From Methanobacterium sp. (GTDB taxonomy: Archaea > Methanobacteriota > Methanobacteria > Methanobacteriales > Methanobacteriaceae), in NCBI RefSeq assembly GCF_038562635.1, contig NZ_JBCFBO010000001.1:1280643-1344642 (forward strand): 64,000 nt of DNA, read 5' to 3'. The notes beneath the pieces were generated by a model that had not been told where the DNA came from, did no database searches, and saw only the letters and a list, made by a program, of their open reading frames with translations. Positions 50,694-59,638 of the stretch are shown piece after piece. Made by a program: the position numbers and the translations under genes. Each line of letters opens with the position of its first letter. Position 1 is the stretch's first letter.

Positions 50694-50992
50694 GAAAATC
50701 CAGAATGAATTTTCCGAATTTTCGAAAATTTTACAAATTTTCGAAGGCCCAAACACGAAGTGTTTGAGGACCCCAAAATCAAAGCTTGCAAATCTTTGAT
50801 TTGCGCCCCAAAAATTCAAAGAATTTTTGAGGGATTTTGGAGGTTGAATAAAATCTCTTCGAGATTTTAAAAACCGGGGAAAACTTGTTTCCTCGGCCGC
50901 AAAACTGTCAAAATCAAAGATTTTGACGCCATGAAAATTTTCAATTTTCACAGGCTTTGTTTTGCAGGCCCCAAAAACAAAGATTTTGGAGG
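50694..50992. repeat. Nested hairpin array F (before mptD)
   Basis: Perfect stems: TTCGAAAATTT/AAATTTTCGAA (50721-50745, loop TAC), CAAACAC/GTGTTTG (50750-50766, loop GAA); GCAAATC/GATTTGC (50788-50804) and CAAAAATTC/GAATTTTTG (50809-50829) both enclosed by CCAAAATC/GATTTTGG (50773-50780 with 50833-50840); TAAAATCTC/GAGATTTTA (50849-50869); GTCAAAATC/GATTTTGAC (50907-50927) and TGAAAATT/AATTTTCA (50932-50950) both enclosed by GCAAAAC/GTTTTGC (50899-50905 with 50959-50965) and by GGCC/GGCC. It begins right at the sortase stop codon and ends 66 bp before mptD. Confidence 0.92.
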
Positions 50993-51058
50993 CTAAATCC
51001 AGATATACACAAAATTTTATAATTAGTACCACTTAAATATAAAACCAGGTAGATTTTA

Positions 51059-51430
51059 ATGGACATCGATGATAAATATTTCAAAAATATTTCAAGCAGA
51101 GAAAGGACAATTTTTGAAGGTGCAATTACAATGGGCGCACTGTTCCATCAGTTTGTTGGAACACCTGTAAATTCAGAAAGTGCAGAAACACTTGAAAAAT
51201 CCATAAAAAAGGCAATGGAACTTCAGCCATGCATTGAAGAAGTTGAAGTAAAAATAGATCGTAAGATGCTTGAAGAAGCTAAAAGTAAATTCAATTATGT
51301 ATCTTTAAACGGAGATATGCTTGACATACGAGTAGTTTCGAAGTATGCTGGTAAAAAAGCGGTTTTGAGGATGGAATACATTGAGGAGTTGAAGTACCCT
51401 TTGATGTATGTTGAGGATATTGATGACTAG
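51059..51430 (+). CDS. mptD: Archaeal dihydroneopterin aldolase (MptD)
   Basis: 123 residues. SRERTIFEGAITMGALFHQF followed by VGTPVNSES and a C-terminus with LKYPLMYVEDID fits the archaeal dihydroneopterin aldolase family, which is unrelated to bacterial FolB and makes the tetrahydromethanopterin precursor. AGGTAG precedes the start. It follows hairpin array F. Confidence 0.85.
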   Translation: MDIDDKYFKNISSRERTIFEGAITMGALFHQFVGTPVNSESAETLEKSIKKAMELQPCIEEVEVKIDRKMLEEAKSKFNYVSLNGDMLDIRVVSKYAGKKAVLRMEYIEELKYPLMYVEDIDD

Positions 51431-51476
51431 ATAAACTTACAGTCCTCCCCTGTAATTACTTTTTTGTGGTGACTTT

Positions 51477-51794
51477 ATGGACAGTTTAAAAATATATGGC
51501 GATTTAAAATTTGCTATAAGATGTGTGGATGTCTGGAAAAAGCTGAAATCATCTGATGCTGAGATGGAAAAGGTTCTCAAGCATGAAGCAGATAAAAAAG
51601 GTTTAGATCAAAGCACTTTATTTTGCCAGCCCCTACAAGATTATTTAGAGATGTTAATTGCCATGATCCAAAGTGAAACTGGAGAATGGTTTTTTTATGT
51701 AGATATTGCAGGTATTTTATATGATTTTGTTGCAACAGAAGAACTTTCAGTATATAAAACAGAATCGGGTTATTGTGTCTGTTTCAAAAAATAA
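51477..51794 (+). CDS. Hypothetical protein
   Basis: 105 residues, helical with a C-terminal strand region (ETGEWFFYVDIAGILYDF). Several cysteines (RCVDVW, FCQPL, YCVCFKK) are present but form no known motif. It follows mptD on the same strand (46 bp) with its own GGTGA site. No family is recognised. Confidence 0.55.
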   Translation: MDSLKIYGDLKFAIRCVDVWKKLKSSDAEMEKVLKHEADKKGLDQSTLFCQPLQDYLEMLIAMIQSETGEWFFYVDIAGILYDFVATEELSVYKTESGYCVCFKK

Positions 51795-51909
51795 GAATTA
51801 TTGGCACAATTTATGATACATTTATTTTTATATAACTACTGACACATATTCATTTAAGATTATTTTATTATTGTATATTCTATTCTTTTATAAACTTCCC
51901 AGTGATAAC

Positions 51910-52116
51910 ATGATAAAAGTCGATAAAGAACTATGTAAGGGGTGCAACATATGCACAGAATTTTGCCCCTTTAAGGTTTATGAGCAATCAAAAAAACCTA
52001 ATAAAAAGGGAGTTCGTCTTCCAACTCCGGAGCACGAAGATAGATGCACCAAGTGTGGTTTATGTGCATTAATGTGCCCAGATCAAGCTATACGAGTTGA
52101 AGAGAAAGAAGAATAA
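51910..52116 (+). CDS. korD: 2-oxoglutarate:ferredoxin oxidoreductase, ferredoxin-like delta subunit
   Basis: 68 residues with two [4Fe-4S] motifs, CKGCNICTEFCP and CTKCGLCALMCP. First of korDABC. The ATG at 51910 is preferred to an upstream start at 51871 because MIKVDKELCKGC is the family N-terminus and GTGAT lies before it. Passes electrons to ferredoxin. Confidence 0.93.
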   Translation: MIKVDKELCKGCNICTEFCPFKVYEQSKKPNKKGVRLPTPEHEDRCTKCGLCALMCPDQAIRVEEKEE

Positions 52117-52145
52117 CCTAAATAATTAAAATTGGAGACGTTAAA

Positions 52146-53279
52146 ATGGTGAATACTGAAAATTATTTCATACAGGGTAACGAAGCATGTGCAAGAGGTG
52201 CCATTAAAGCAGGGTGCAGATTCTTTGCTGGTTATCCAATAACTCCTTCTACAGAAATTGCTGAAGATATGGCAGTATTTTTGCCTAAAGAAGGAGGATC
52301 ATTCATACAGATGGAAGATGAAATTTCTGCACTTGGTGCAGTTATCGGTGGCGTTTGGGGAGGTCAAAAAGGAATGACTGCAACATCAGGGCCCGGAATT
52401 TCCTTAATGCAGGAACATATAGGTTACGCTGCCATGACAGAAACTCCACTTGTAATTGTTAACATGCAGAGGGGAGGTCCTTCAACTGGACAGCCTACAA
52501 TGGCCGCCCAGGGAGACATGATGCAGGCAAGATGGGGGTCACATGGGGATTATGAATTAATAGCCCTTTCACCGTCTTCGGTACAGGAATGTTTTGATTT
52601 CACGGTAGAAGCGTTTAATTTAGCAGAAAAATACCGAGTACCGGTTCTAGTAATGGGTGACGAGATTGTAGGACACATGAGGGAAAAAATTACCGTGCCA
52701 GATAACGTTAAAATCACTCCTCGAAAAATGCCTGAAGAAGGGCCTGAAACATTCTTACCATATAAAGCAGACCCTGAAGGTGTGTCACCAATGCCTCCAT
52801 TTGGAGCAGGTTATAAAATGCATATCACGGGACTTACACATGATGAAAGAGGTTACCCTGATACTTCCCGTCCAGAAACTCATTCAAAGCTTGTAAAAAG
52901 GCTCTGTAATAAAATACTTAAAAACAGAGATAAAATAAGCAGGGTTAAAGAATTATATACTGATGATGCAGACATTGTTGTGATTTCATATGGTGCACCT
53001 TCCAGATCTGCAATTACTGCAGTTAAACAGGCGAGAGAAAAGGGTATTAAAGCGGGACATATTAAATTAGAAGTTGTATGGCCTTTCCCTGAGGAAGTAA
53101 TTAAATCTGCAACAGAAGGGGCTAAAAAAGTATTTGTTGTAGAAATGAACCTTGGACAGATGGTCCATGAAGTAGAACGGGTTATCTGCGGAGCTGCAGA
53201 TGTAGAGCTGCTCCCAAAAATAGGGGGAGAAATGCATCTTCCAGGCGAAATATTGAATAAAATAGAATCATGCAAATAA
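52146..53279 (+). CDS. korA: 2-oxoglutarate:ferredoxin oxidoreductase alpha subunit
   Basis: 377 residues. NEACARGAIKAGCRFFAGYPITPSTEIAE and ATSGPGISLMQEHIGYAAMTE are characteristic of the alpha subunit of the 2-oxoacid:acceptor family; QRGGPSTGQPT is close to the KorA signature. Works with KorBCD to convert 2-oxoglutarate, ferredoxin and CoA reversibly to succinyl-CoA, in methanogens mostly in the reductive direction for biosynthesis. GGAGA precedes the start; 30 bp after korD. Confidence 0.95.
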   Translation: MVNTENYFIQGNEACARGAIKAGCRFFAGYPITPSTEIAEDMAVFLPKEGGSFIQMEDEISALGAVIGGVWGGQKGMTATSGPGISLMQEHIGYAAMTETPLVIVNMQRGGPSTGQPTMAAQGDMMQARWGSHGDYELIALSPSSVQECFDFTVEAFNLAEKYRVPVLVMGDEIVGHMREKITVPDNVKITPRKMPEEGPETFLPYKADPEGVSPMPPFGAGYKMHITGLTHDERGYPDTSRPETHSKLVKRLCNKILKNRDKISRVKELYTDDADIVVISYGAPSRSAITAVKQAREKGIKAGHIKLEVVWPFPEEVIKSATEGAKKVFVVEMNLGQMVHEVERVICGAADVELLPKIGGEMHLPGEILNKIESCK

Positions 53280-53322
53280 AAATTAATTTAAAAATGTTTA
53301 TTTAAGTTCAGGAGATGAAAAA

Positions 53323-54192
53323 ATGGCTAGTACACTACAAGGAAGTCGTTTTACAGATTATTTAAGGGAAGAGCGGCTGCCACATATTTTTTGTGCTGGA
53401 TGTGGAAATGGAATTGTGATGAACACATTCTTCAACGGCATGAACATGGCAGAATTTGATCTTGATAATATCGCAATGGTATCTGGAATAGGATGTTCTT
53501 CAAGGATCCCCGGATATATAAAATGCGATTCACTTCATACAACACATGGAAGACCAATTACATTTGCTACAGGAGTTAAATTAGCAAATCCTGACCTTGA
53601 TGTAGTTGTATTTACAGGAGACGGGGATGCTGCGGCTATTGGAGGTAACCACCTAATTCATGGTGCAAGGAGAAATATAGACCTCACTGTAATATGTATA
53701 AACAACAGTATTTACGGGATGACAGGAGGTCAAATCAGCCCAACATCACCAAAAGGCAGTTATGGAAGTACCGCCCCATATGGAGCTCTTGAAAGACCTT
53801 TCAGTCTGGCGGATCTTGTAACTGCAGCTGGAGCAACCTATGTTGCAAGGTGGACCACAACTCACGCCATGCCGCTTTCACTTTCCATTAAGAAAGGTTT
53901 ACAAAATAAAGGATTTTCATTCATTGAAGTCATTTCACAGTGTCCAACCTATTTCGGAAGGAAAAACAGGATGAGGACTCCCATTGAGATGATGGACTTC
54001 ATGAAAAAGAACAGTGTCCTGAAGGAAAAAACTGTAAATATGAGTGAAGAAGAACTTGAAGGAAAAATAATTGTGGGAGAATTTGTTGATAAAAGCCTGC
54101 CAGAATATTCAGAAAGGCTTTGTGAACTGGTAAATGAAAAATGTGAAAATGGAACTCCCTCAGAATCAATTAAAGCAGCTTATAAAAGTTAA
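53323..54192 (+). CDS. korB: 2-oxoglutarate:ferredoxin oxidoreductase beta subunit
   Basis: 289 residues. Thiamine diphosphate motif GDGDAAAIGGNHLIHGARRN with CINNSIYGMTGGQ; cluster cysteines in CAGCGNG at the N-terminus. Catalytic subunit of the complex. CAGGAGATG precedes the start; 44 bp after korA. Confidence 0.95.
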   Translation: MASTLQGSRFTDYLREERLPHIFCAGCGNGIVMNTFFNGMNMAEFDLDNIAMVSGIGCSSRIPGYIKCDSLHTTHGRPITFATGVKLANPDLDVVVFTGDGDAAAIGGNHLIHGARRNIDLTVICINNSIYGMTGGQISPTSPKGSYGSTAPYGALERPFSLADLVTAAGATYVARWTTTHAMPLSLSIKKGLQNKGFSFIEVISQCPTYFGRKNRMRTPIEMMDFMKKNSVLKEKTVNMSEEELEGKIIVGEFVDKSLPEYSERLCELVNEKCENGTPSESIKAAYKS

Positions 54193-54213
54193 AAAAAAAT
54201 ACGAGGGATTAAA

Positions 54214-54768
54214 TTGCGGAAAGATATAAGAATTGCGGGATTTGGTGGTCAGGGAATCATACTGGCCGGTATTGTTATTGGAAAGGCAGCTTCTCTTTAT
54301 GATAATATATTTGCTGTTCAAACACAATCTTACGGTCCTGAAGCAAGAGGAGGAGCTTCAAAGACAGAAGTAGTTATAAGTGACAGTGAAATTGACTATC
54401 CTAAAGTTCAAAAGCCAGATATATTCATTGCAATGTCCAATGAAGCATTGATGGCATATTTAGATGATCTTAAAGATGGGGGAACATTGATAGTTGACCC
54501 TGACATGATAAAAGAAGAGGATATACTTCCTTTCATCAAAGAACATAATATCAATTATATTAAAGCTCCAGCAACAAGAACTGCAACAGAAAAGATTAAA
54601 CTCAACATTGTAGCCAACATCGTGATGGTTGGAGCCATAGTAAAAGCAACAAAAGTGGTATCAGAGGAAGCTGCAAGGAATGCTATAGCAGCAAGCGTGC
54701 CCAAAGGAACCGAAGAAAAGAACATCACTGCATTTGAAGCAGGTATTGATCTTATTGGAGAGGATTAG
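54214..54768 (+). CDS. korC: 2-oxoglutarate:ferredoxin oxidoreductase gamma subunit
   Basis: 184 residues, TTG start with GAGGG upstream. IRIAGFGGQGIILAGIVIGKA and QSYGPEARGGASKTEVVIS are typical of the gamma subunit, which closes the active site of the complex. The stop is two bases before the start of sucC, so the pathway genes are coupled. Confidence 0.94.
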   Translation: MRKDIRIAGFGGQGIILAGIVIGKAASLYDNIFAVQTQSYGPEARGGASKTEVVISDSEIDYPKVQKPDIFIAMSNEALMAYLDDLKDGGTLIVDPDMIKEEDILPFIKEHNINYIKAPATRTATEKIKLNIVANIVMVGAIVKATKVVSEEAARNAIAASVPKGTEEKNITAFEAGIDLIGED

Positions 54769-54770
54769 AT

Positions 54771-55877
54771 TTGAGATGCTTTGAATACAGTGCTAAAAAA
54801 ATATTTAAAGATGAAGGTATTCCAGTACCTGAAAGTTACGTTGCAAAAAACCCTGAAGAGGCAAAAGATGCCGCTGCAAAATTAGGTAAGCCAGTTGCTC
54901 TAAAATCCCAGGTTCTTGTTGGAGGTAGGGGTAAAGCCGGAGGAATAAAATTTGCAGATAGTCCTGAAGAGGCAGGGAAAGTTGCAAAAGAACTTTTAGG
55001 TACTGAAATTAAAGGCGAAAAAGTAAGCAAGCTCCTTATCGAGGAAAAGGTCAATATCCAATCTGAATTTTATATAAGCGTGATAATGGACAGGTCTGCT
55101 AAAAAGCCTGTGATAATGGCAAGCACTGAAGGAGGTATGGAAATCGAAGAAGTGGCTAAAAAAAGCCCTGAAAAGATAGTTAAATACCATATTAACCCTT
55201 TAGATGAATTCCTACCTTACCAGGCAAGGGAAATTGCAAGAAAAATGGGAATTCCCAATGATTTGATTTCGAAAATGGGTACATTCATTTTGAAGTTGTT
55301 CAATGTATTTGATAAGTACGATGCAACCATTGCAGAGATTAACCCGCTTGTATTAACTCCAGAAGGACTTATTGCAGCAGATGCAAAATTCGGAGTTGAT
55401 GATGATGCTCTCTGGAGACATAACGAGTTTGCAGACCTTGAAGAAGCCAAAAAAGGAGAGTTTGCATATGTAACCCTTGACGGCGATATTGCCGTAATTG
55501 GAAATGGTGCAGGACTTACTTTAGTAGGTATGGATATGATCAACCTTTACGGTGGAAAACCCGCTACATTTTTAGATATAGGCGGTGGCGCATCACAGGA
55601 AAGTATTGCACGTGCAATAAATCTTGTCTTAAGTGAGCCAAACGTCAAAGTGATCTTTTTAAACGTGCTTGGCGGGATAACCCGTGCTGATGATGTTGCA
55701 AACGGAGTTATAACTGTTTTAAAAAGTGCAGATCATAAGGTCCCTATTGTCATTAGACTTACAGGAACAAATGAAAAAGAAGGCCAGCGTATTTTACGTG
55801 ATGCAGGAATTCCATTTGAGATATCTATGGAAGAAGCTGCTGAAAAAGCGGTTGAGATCTGTAAAAGTTTAAGTTAA
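54771..55877 (+). CDS. sucC: Succinyl-CoA synthetase beta subunit
   Basis: 368 residues, TTG start (MRCFEYSAKKIF). ATP-grasp domain (VALKSQVLVGGRGKAGGIKF) and C-terminal CoA-ligase domain (DGDIAVIGNGAGLTL, FLDIGGGASQESIARA, IFLNVLGGITRADDVA). It makes succinyl-CoA for the Kor complex, completing the reductive branch from succinate to 2-oxoglutarate. The alpha subunit gene is not in the window. It is the last gene of the kor-suc operon. Confidence 0.94.
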   Translation: MRCFEYSAKKIFKDEGIPVPESYVAKNPEEAKDAAAKLGKPVALKSQVLVGGRGKAGGIKFADSPEEAGKVAKELLGTEIKGEKVSKLLIEEKVNIQSEFYISVIMDRSAKKPVIMASTEGGMEIEEVAKKSPEKIVKYHINPLDEFLPYQAREIARKMGIPNDLISKMGTFILKLFNVFDKYDATIAEINPLVLTPEGLIAADAKFGVDDDALWRHNEFADLEEAKKGEFAYVTLDGDIAVIGNGAGLTLVGMDMINLYGGKPATFLDIGGGASQESIARAINLVLSEPNVKVIFLNVLGGITRADDVANGVITVLKSADHKVPIVIRLTGTNEKEGQRILRDAGIPFEISMEEAAEKAVEICKSLS

Positions 55878-55921
55878 AAATTAATTATTTATTTTCTTTA
55901 CTAATTCTTTGAGTTTTTAAG

Positions 55922-56405
55922 ATGAAAATCAGATCTATAGAACTCCCCGAAGTTAATCTGGCATCAACATTTGTTTGGAAAGTATTCTCTGAATTTGTAG
56001 CCCCAGAGTATCCGAATTGATACATTTAAAGAATTTATACAACCAGAAGAACTCCAAAAAATGATAGAAAATGAGAAAATTTTCATGTTGGGCTGTTTTG
56101 ACATGGAAAAACTGGTGGGAGCCGTGGCACTAATGGACTTTTGCCATGTCAGCCTGCTTTTTGTTGATACGGAATATCAATGTAATGGCATTGCAAAATC
56201 ACTTTTTGCAAAAGCACTGGAGTTATGCATTCAAAAAAATCCAGAACTAGGCGAAATAACAGTTAATTCGTCCACCTATGCAGTTCCAATATACAAAAAG
56301 TTAGGGTTCCATATTGCAGGGGAACCAACAACAAATAATGGAATAACATTTGTTCCCATGAAAATGAACATCATAAAAAATAATTTCGTTACTTTAAAGA
56401 AGTAA
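55922..56405 (+). pseudogene. GNAT acetyltransferase interrupted by frameshift
   Basis: From ATG 55922 the frame reads KIRSIELPEVNLASTFVWKV to APEYPN and stops at TGA (56018-56020). The rest of the gene continues in another frame from about 56015 (IDTFKEFIQPEEL, then GCFDMEKLVGAVALM, VDTEYQCNGIAKSLFAKAL, YKKLGFHIAGEPTTNNG), which is a normal GNAT fold with the acetyl-CoA loop. A few bases appear deleted near 56010. This is a decaying gene or a sequencing error. Start at 56061 would leave a truncated enzyme. Confidence 0.82.
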
Positions 56406-56406
56406 A

Positions 56407-57288
56407 TTATTTATTCTCTTTTAACAGCTCTTTGAGCTCCTTTATTTCAGATTTCATTTCATCCACAGATTTTTCCATGTTTATTATTTTGTTTTTAATT
56501 TCATCTTCTTCCTCTTCATGTTCTTCCATAAATACAGAAGCTAAATATGCTGTTAACAAACTGAAAAATCCAGCCCCGACAAGCATCAGGAAAATTCCTA
56601 TTATTCTACCTCCAAATGATTCAGGAGTTATATCACCGTACCCTACTGTTGATATGGTAGCTATAACGTACCATAAAGCATCCATAGGCGTGTTAATTTC
56701 ATCAGCAGGTGAACTTTCCATTACCAGCATAGCAACAGATCCCACACATATTAAAATAAAAAATGTGATGAACAGATAACTGAAATTGGTTTTTTGAAAG
56801 AAGTTAAAAATATGCTTTTTACCCTTTTCAAGCAGTATAACAATCTTGAATAATCTAACAAATGCAAGATAATTTGTCCATGCAGGCGGAAGTAAAACAA
56901 AAAACAATAAGGGTATCATCGCGAAAATATCAATGGCGTCTTCTCTAACAGATGAAGTATAATCTTCTGACCGTTTATTTCGTATAAAATCATAAAAAAG
57001 AATTATACATACTATTAAATCAAATCCAATAATATACATGGAATTTGAATAGGAAGGGTATAAAAGAACAAGCCCAATAAGAATAGTATCTAAAAGTACT
57101 AAAATAGATATAATTAAATCGTGTGTAGACCTACTTAACTCGATATTTTTATCTAAATTTAATTCTATATGCCCCATCTCTGAAGGAATTAGTTCCTCCT
57201 TTTCTGGACATGCAAATTTTGTTCCGCAGTACTGGCAGAAACTTGCATCTTCACTGTTTTCGTTACTGCATTCTGGACATCGTGTCAT
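56407..57288 (-). CDS. Zinc-ribbon potassium channel protein
   Basis: 293 residues. N-terminal zinc ribbon CPECSNENSEDASFCQYCG, four N-terminal membrane segments, then a pore with the selectivity filter TISTVGYGDITPESF and a last membrane helix; a coiled coil (EEHEEEEDEIKNK...ELKELLKENK) ends the protein. S4-like arginines are few (LAFVRLFKIVILLEKG), so voltage sensing is weak at best. The zinc ribbon fusion is characteristic of this small local set (also 57475 and 58492). GGAAT precedes the start. Confidence 0.88.
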   Translation of the reverse strand: MTRCPECSNENSEDASFCQYCGTKFACPEKEELIPSEMGHIELNLDKNIELSRSTHDLIISILVLLDTILIGLVLLYPSYSNSMYIIGFDLIVCIILFYDFIRNKRSEDYTSSVREDAIDIFAMIPLLFFVLLPPAWTNYLAFVRLFKIVILLEKGKKHIFNFFQKTNFSYLFITFFILICVGSVAMLVMESSPADEINTPMDALWYVIATISTVGYGDITPESFGGRIIGIFLMLVGAGFFSLLTAYLASVFMEEHEEEEDEIKNKIINMEKSVDEMKSEIKELKELLKENK

Positions 57289-57474
57289 TTTAACATTCCT
57301 ATTTGTAATAACATGGAATTAGTTTCTTTGTTATCTATCTGTTTAAGTATAAAAGTATTGAATTAATTAAGTCTACTACAGATTTTATTATGTACATGCA
57401 AGATCTCATGAAGCAAGCGGATAAATCTATAATTTGACACGCGAAATCCTTGATTTTGATAGCTAGAAAAAAAA

Positions 57475-58404
57475 TTATAATTGTTTTATTAACCCTTCAA
57501 TGATACACTTTAATACAATTCCTGAAACTGGAATGGCGTATTCATGCCCATTACTTGCAATATTAATGTTAACCCTATTGATCCCTATAAAATACTCAGT
57601 TTTTTGCTTGTTTTCCCTTCTGGAAGCTATTCCGTCCCTATAAGGTTCTATAAATATAATTTTCCTTAAATCGATATTATTAGTACGCTTACTTCCTGTG
57701 AAAACCAGCCTTTTATTTGTTAAAGTGAGCATTCCCTGATCTACAGTTCTTAATTCTTCATGAGATTCACTGTGTGATGAAAAATTTCCTACTTTAAAAG
57801 ATATCCCTTTTGCAGCCTGAAAAGTTTGTCCACCATAAGTTCCCCTTGTTTGTCTAACTGCTCGAGGTTCCCAAAGTGCTATATCTGACCAGAAAAGAAA
57901 AGCTCTCTCATTCTTTTTTAAAATTATGGGAGAATTTGTATCTGCAAATGTAACTTTTCCATGTGATGCATCTACCAACCAGGAATTAATATCCAGCTCT
58001 TGCTGTTTAGCGTCTGAAATCCCACCGTCTGCTATTTTTATCCATTCTCTTTCTGTGAGAACTTGTTTTCCATACTCCTGCCAAACAGGGTTTGATTTAT
58101 CGTTTACTCTGGTCAATTGATAATTTTTACCTTTTTTCTTGAAGGTAGATCCACATCGTTCACATTCACAGATATGGATTGTTGTAATTCCGAGCATTCC
58201 CTTATGATCATGGTAAACTAATGGACCATCCCCACAAACAGGACATTTCTCAATCCATATTTTTTCTGCTTGCAGCCTTTTTTGAGTAAGTTTTTTATTT
58301 TCCAAGCTCGTAAGTTTCGCCCCACAGTACTGACAGAATTTTGCTTCTTCGTTATTTTCTTTGCCACATTCTGGACAGAAAATCATTTCATCATTTGAAA
58401 CCAT
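57475..58404 (-). CDS. Zinc-ribbon protein with PH-like C-terminal domain
   Basis: 309 residues. N-terminal ribbon CPECGKENNEEAKFCQYCG; a second cysteine set CPVCGDG...CECERCGSTF near residues 55-85. From about residue 200 there are strands resembling a PH/GRAM-like domain (GMLTLTNKRLVFTGSKRTNNIDLRKI). Such proteins are often membrane- or phosphate-related, but the role is unknown. No membrane segment. Confidence 0.65.
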   Translation of the reverse strand: MVSNDEMIFCPECGKENNEEAKFCQYCGAKLTSLENKKLTQKRLQAEKIWIEKCPVCGDGPLVYHDHKGMLGITTIHICECERCGSTFKKKGKNYQLTRVNDKSNPVWQEYGKQVLTEREWIKIADGGISDAKQQELDINSWLVDASHGKVTFADTNSPIILKKNERAFLFWSDIALWEPRAVRQTRGTYGGQTFQAAKGISFKVGNFSSHSESHEELRTVDQGMLTLTNKRLVFTGSKRTNNIDLRKIIFIEPYRDGIASRRENKQKTEYFIGINRVNINIASNGHEYAIPVSGIVLKCIIEGLIKQL

Positions 58405-58491
58405 TTAATCATCTTCTAATCGCATATTTATCTATTTAACAGCCTACTTCCAAAAAAAATAAATAAAATGACAATACCTCTTTTTTTAGTT

Positions 58492-59100
58492 TTAGGATAC
58501 TATCTTAGCATCTATTATACTTGGTACTGTTCTTTCTCCACCCATTACAGTAGTATAAGATGTTGGTCCATCATATGTTCCAACTATAGTTACACTCTTA
58601 TCTTCATATGCACTTAAATCAGAACCTTCTACCAGTATATCCTTCCCTGCTGAGTTCTCAATCCGAAGATTATATCCATCTGATTGTAAAACAGTTCCAG
58701 TAACTTTCACGTATGTTCCTTTCGCTATACTTGATCCATATAACTGAACAATAGTAACAGTTTTAGGTGTATCCACTGATGTAGTTGTCTGAGTCGATGT
58801 AACATTAGACTGAGATGATTGTGGAGTAGCATTTGTGTTTTCTGGAGATAATAATCCCCCAATTCCCACTATAAGAATAAGCCCTAAGCAGCAAATTCCC
58901 ACAATGCCAATTAAAGCTTTACCCTTCGTACTCTGTTTACTCCACCAGCCCATTGGCCCCCCAGACGTGCTTTTAGATTCTTTAGGCGCTGATGTGTCTG
59001 TGACATTGCTTAAATCAGTCCCACAGCCTTCACAGAATTTTGCAGTGACTTTATTTTGTTTTCCACAATTTGGACATTTTGCCAATTCCTTTGCCTCCAT
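58492..59100 (-). CDS. Zinc-ribbon membrane protein with OB-like external domain
   Basis: 202 residues. N-terminal ribbon CPNCGKQNKVTAKFCEGCG, one membrane helix (ALIGIVGICCLGLILIVGIGGL) near residue 65, a Ser/Thr/Asn-rich linker, and an external domain with YGSSIAKGTYVKVTGTVLQSDGYNLRI suggestive of an OB fold (tRNA-anti-like). Function unknown. No ribosome site is visible before the ATG. Confidence 0.6.
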   Translation of the reverse strand: MEAKELAKCPNCGKQNKVTAKFCEGCGTDLSNVTDTSAPKESKSTSGGPMGWWSKQSTKGKALIGIVGICCLGLILIVGIGGLLSPENTNATPQSSQSNVTSTQTTTSVDTPKTVTIVQLYGSSIAKGTYVKVTGTVLQSDGYNLRIENSAGKDILVEGSDLSAYEDKSVTIVGTYDGPTSYTTVMGGERTVPSIIDAKIVS

Positions 59101-59108
59101 TTTATTTT

Positions 59109-59480
59109 TTAACTAATTAAAATCCATTTTATGGATTTAACCAAAATCCCCAGTCCAATCCCTGCAATTAAGCCAGTGTAAAATCTCAAAGTATTGTTAC
59201 TTTCCCTGAATCCAAAAAACTGAGTTAAGCCATCTGAAAATGTTGGTATTATCATTAAAACAGCTGCTAAAATTACTGTAATGTTATACTGGACATAAAC
59301 AAAATAAACGAAAATATAATAAGAAAATGTCCCTATATAAATCCCCGTACACCGTGAACAAACTGGAAAATAATGATTCCTGATTTTAAAAGTTCTTTCT
59401 GGTAATCTATGACATATAAACACTTTAGAAAGATTTGTATCTGAATTATCCATTGATTCCTGCAAGTTTTGGTTATCCAT
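59109..59480 (-). CDS. DUF2085-type membrane protein
   Basis: 123 residues with three membrane segments. CHRLPERTFKIRNHYFPVCSRCTGIYIG is the signature of DUF2085, probably metal-binding cysteines and histidines at the membrane. Function unknown. The stop lies 8 bp before the start of the next gene downstream. Confidence 0.8.
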   Translation of the reverse strand: MDNQNLQESMDNSDTNLSKVFICHRLPERTFKIRNHYFPVCSRCTGIYIGTFSYYIFVYFVYVQYNITVILAAVLMIIPTFSDGLTQFFGFRESNNTLRFYTGLIAGIGLGILVKSIKWILIS

Positions 59481-59638
59481 AAATCGACGTACTTAGATTT
59501 GTTTCTAATAATAACATAATTTACTATCATTATAAAATAGAAAAATTTATATTTTTAATCAAAAAAATATAAACTTTTAACACGTTAAATATATTAAATA
59601 TGCTATTTATTTATTAGAAAAAAATAAAAAAAGAAAAA

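Noticed and set aside
50643..51032. 129-codon frame on the minus strand
   Set aside because: It spans array F and the end of the sortase gene on the opposite strand; composition follows the hairpins.
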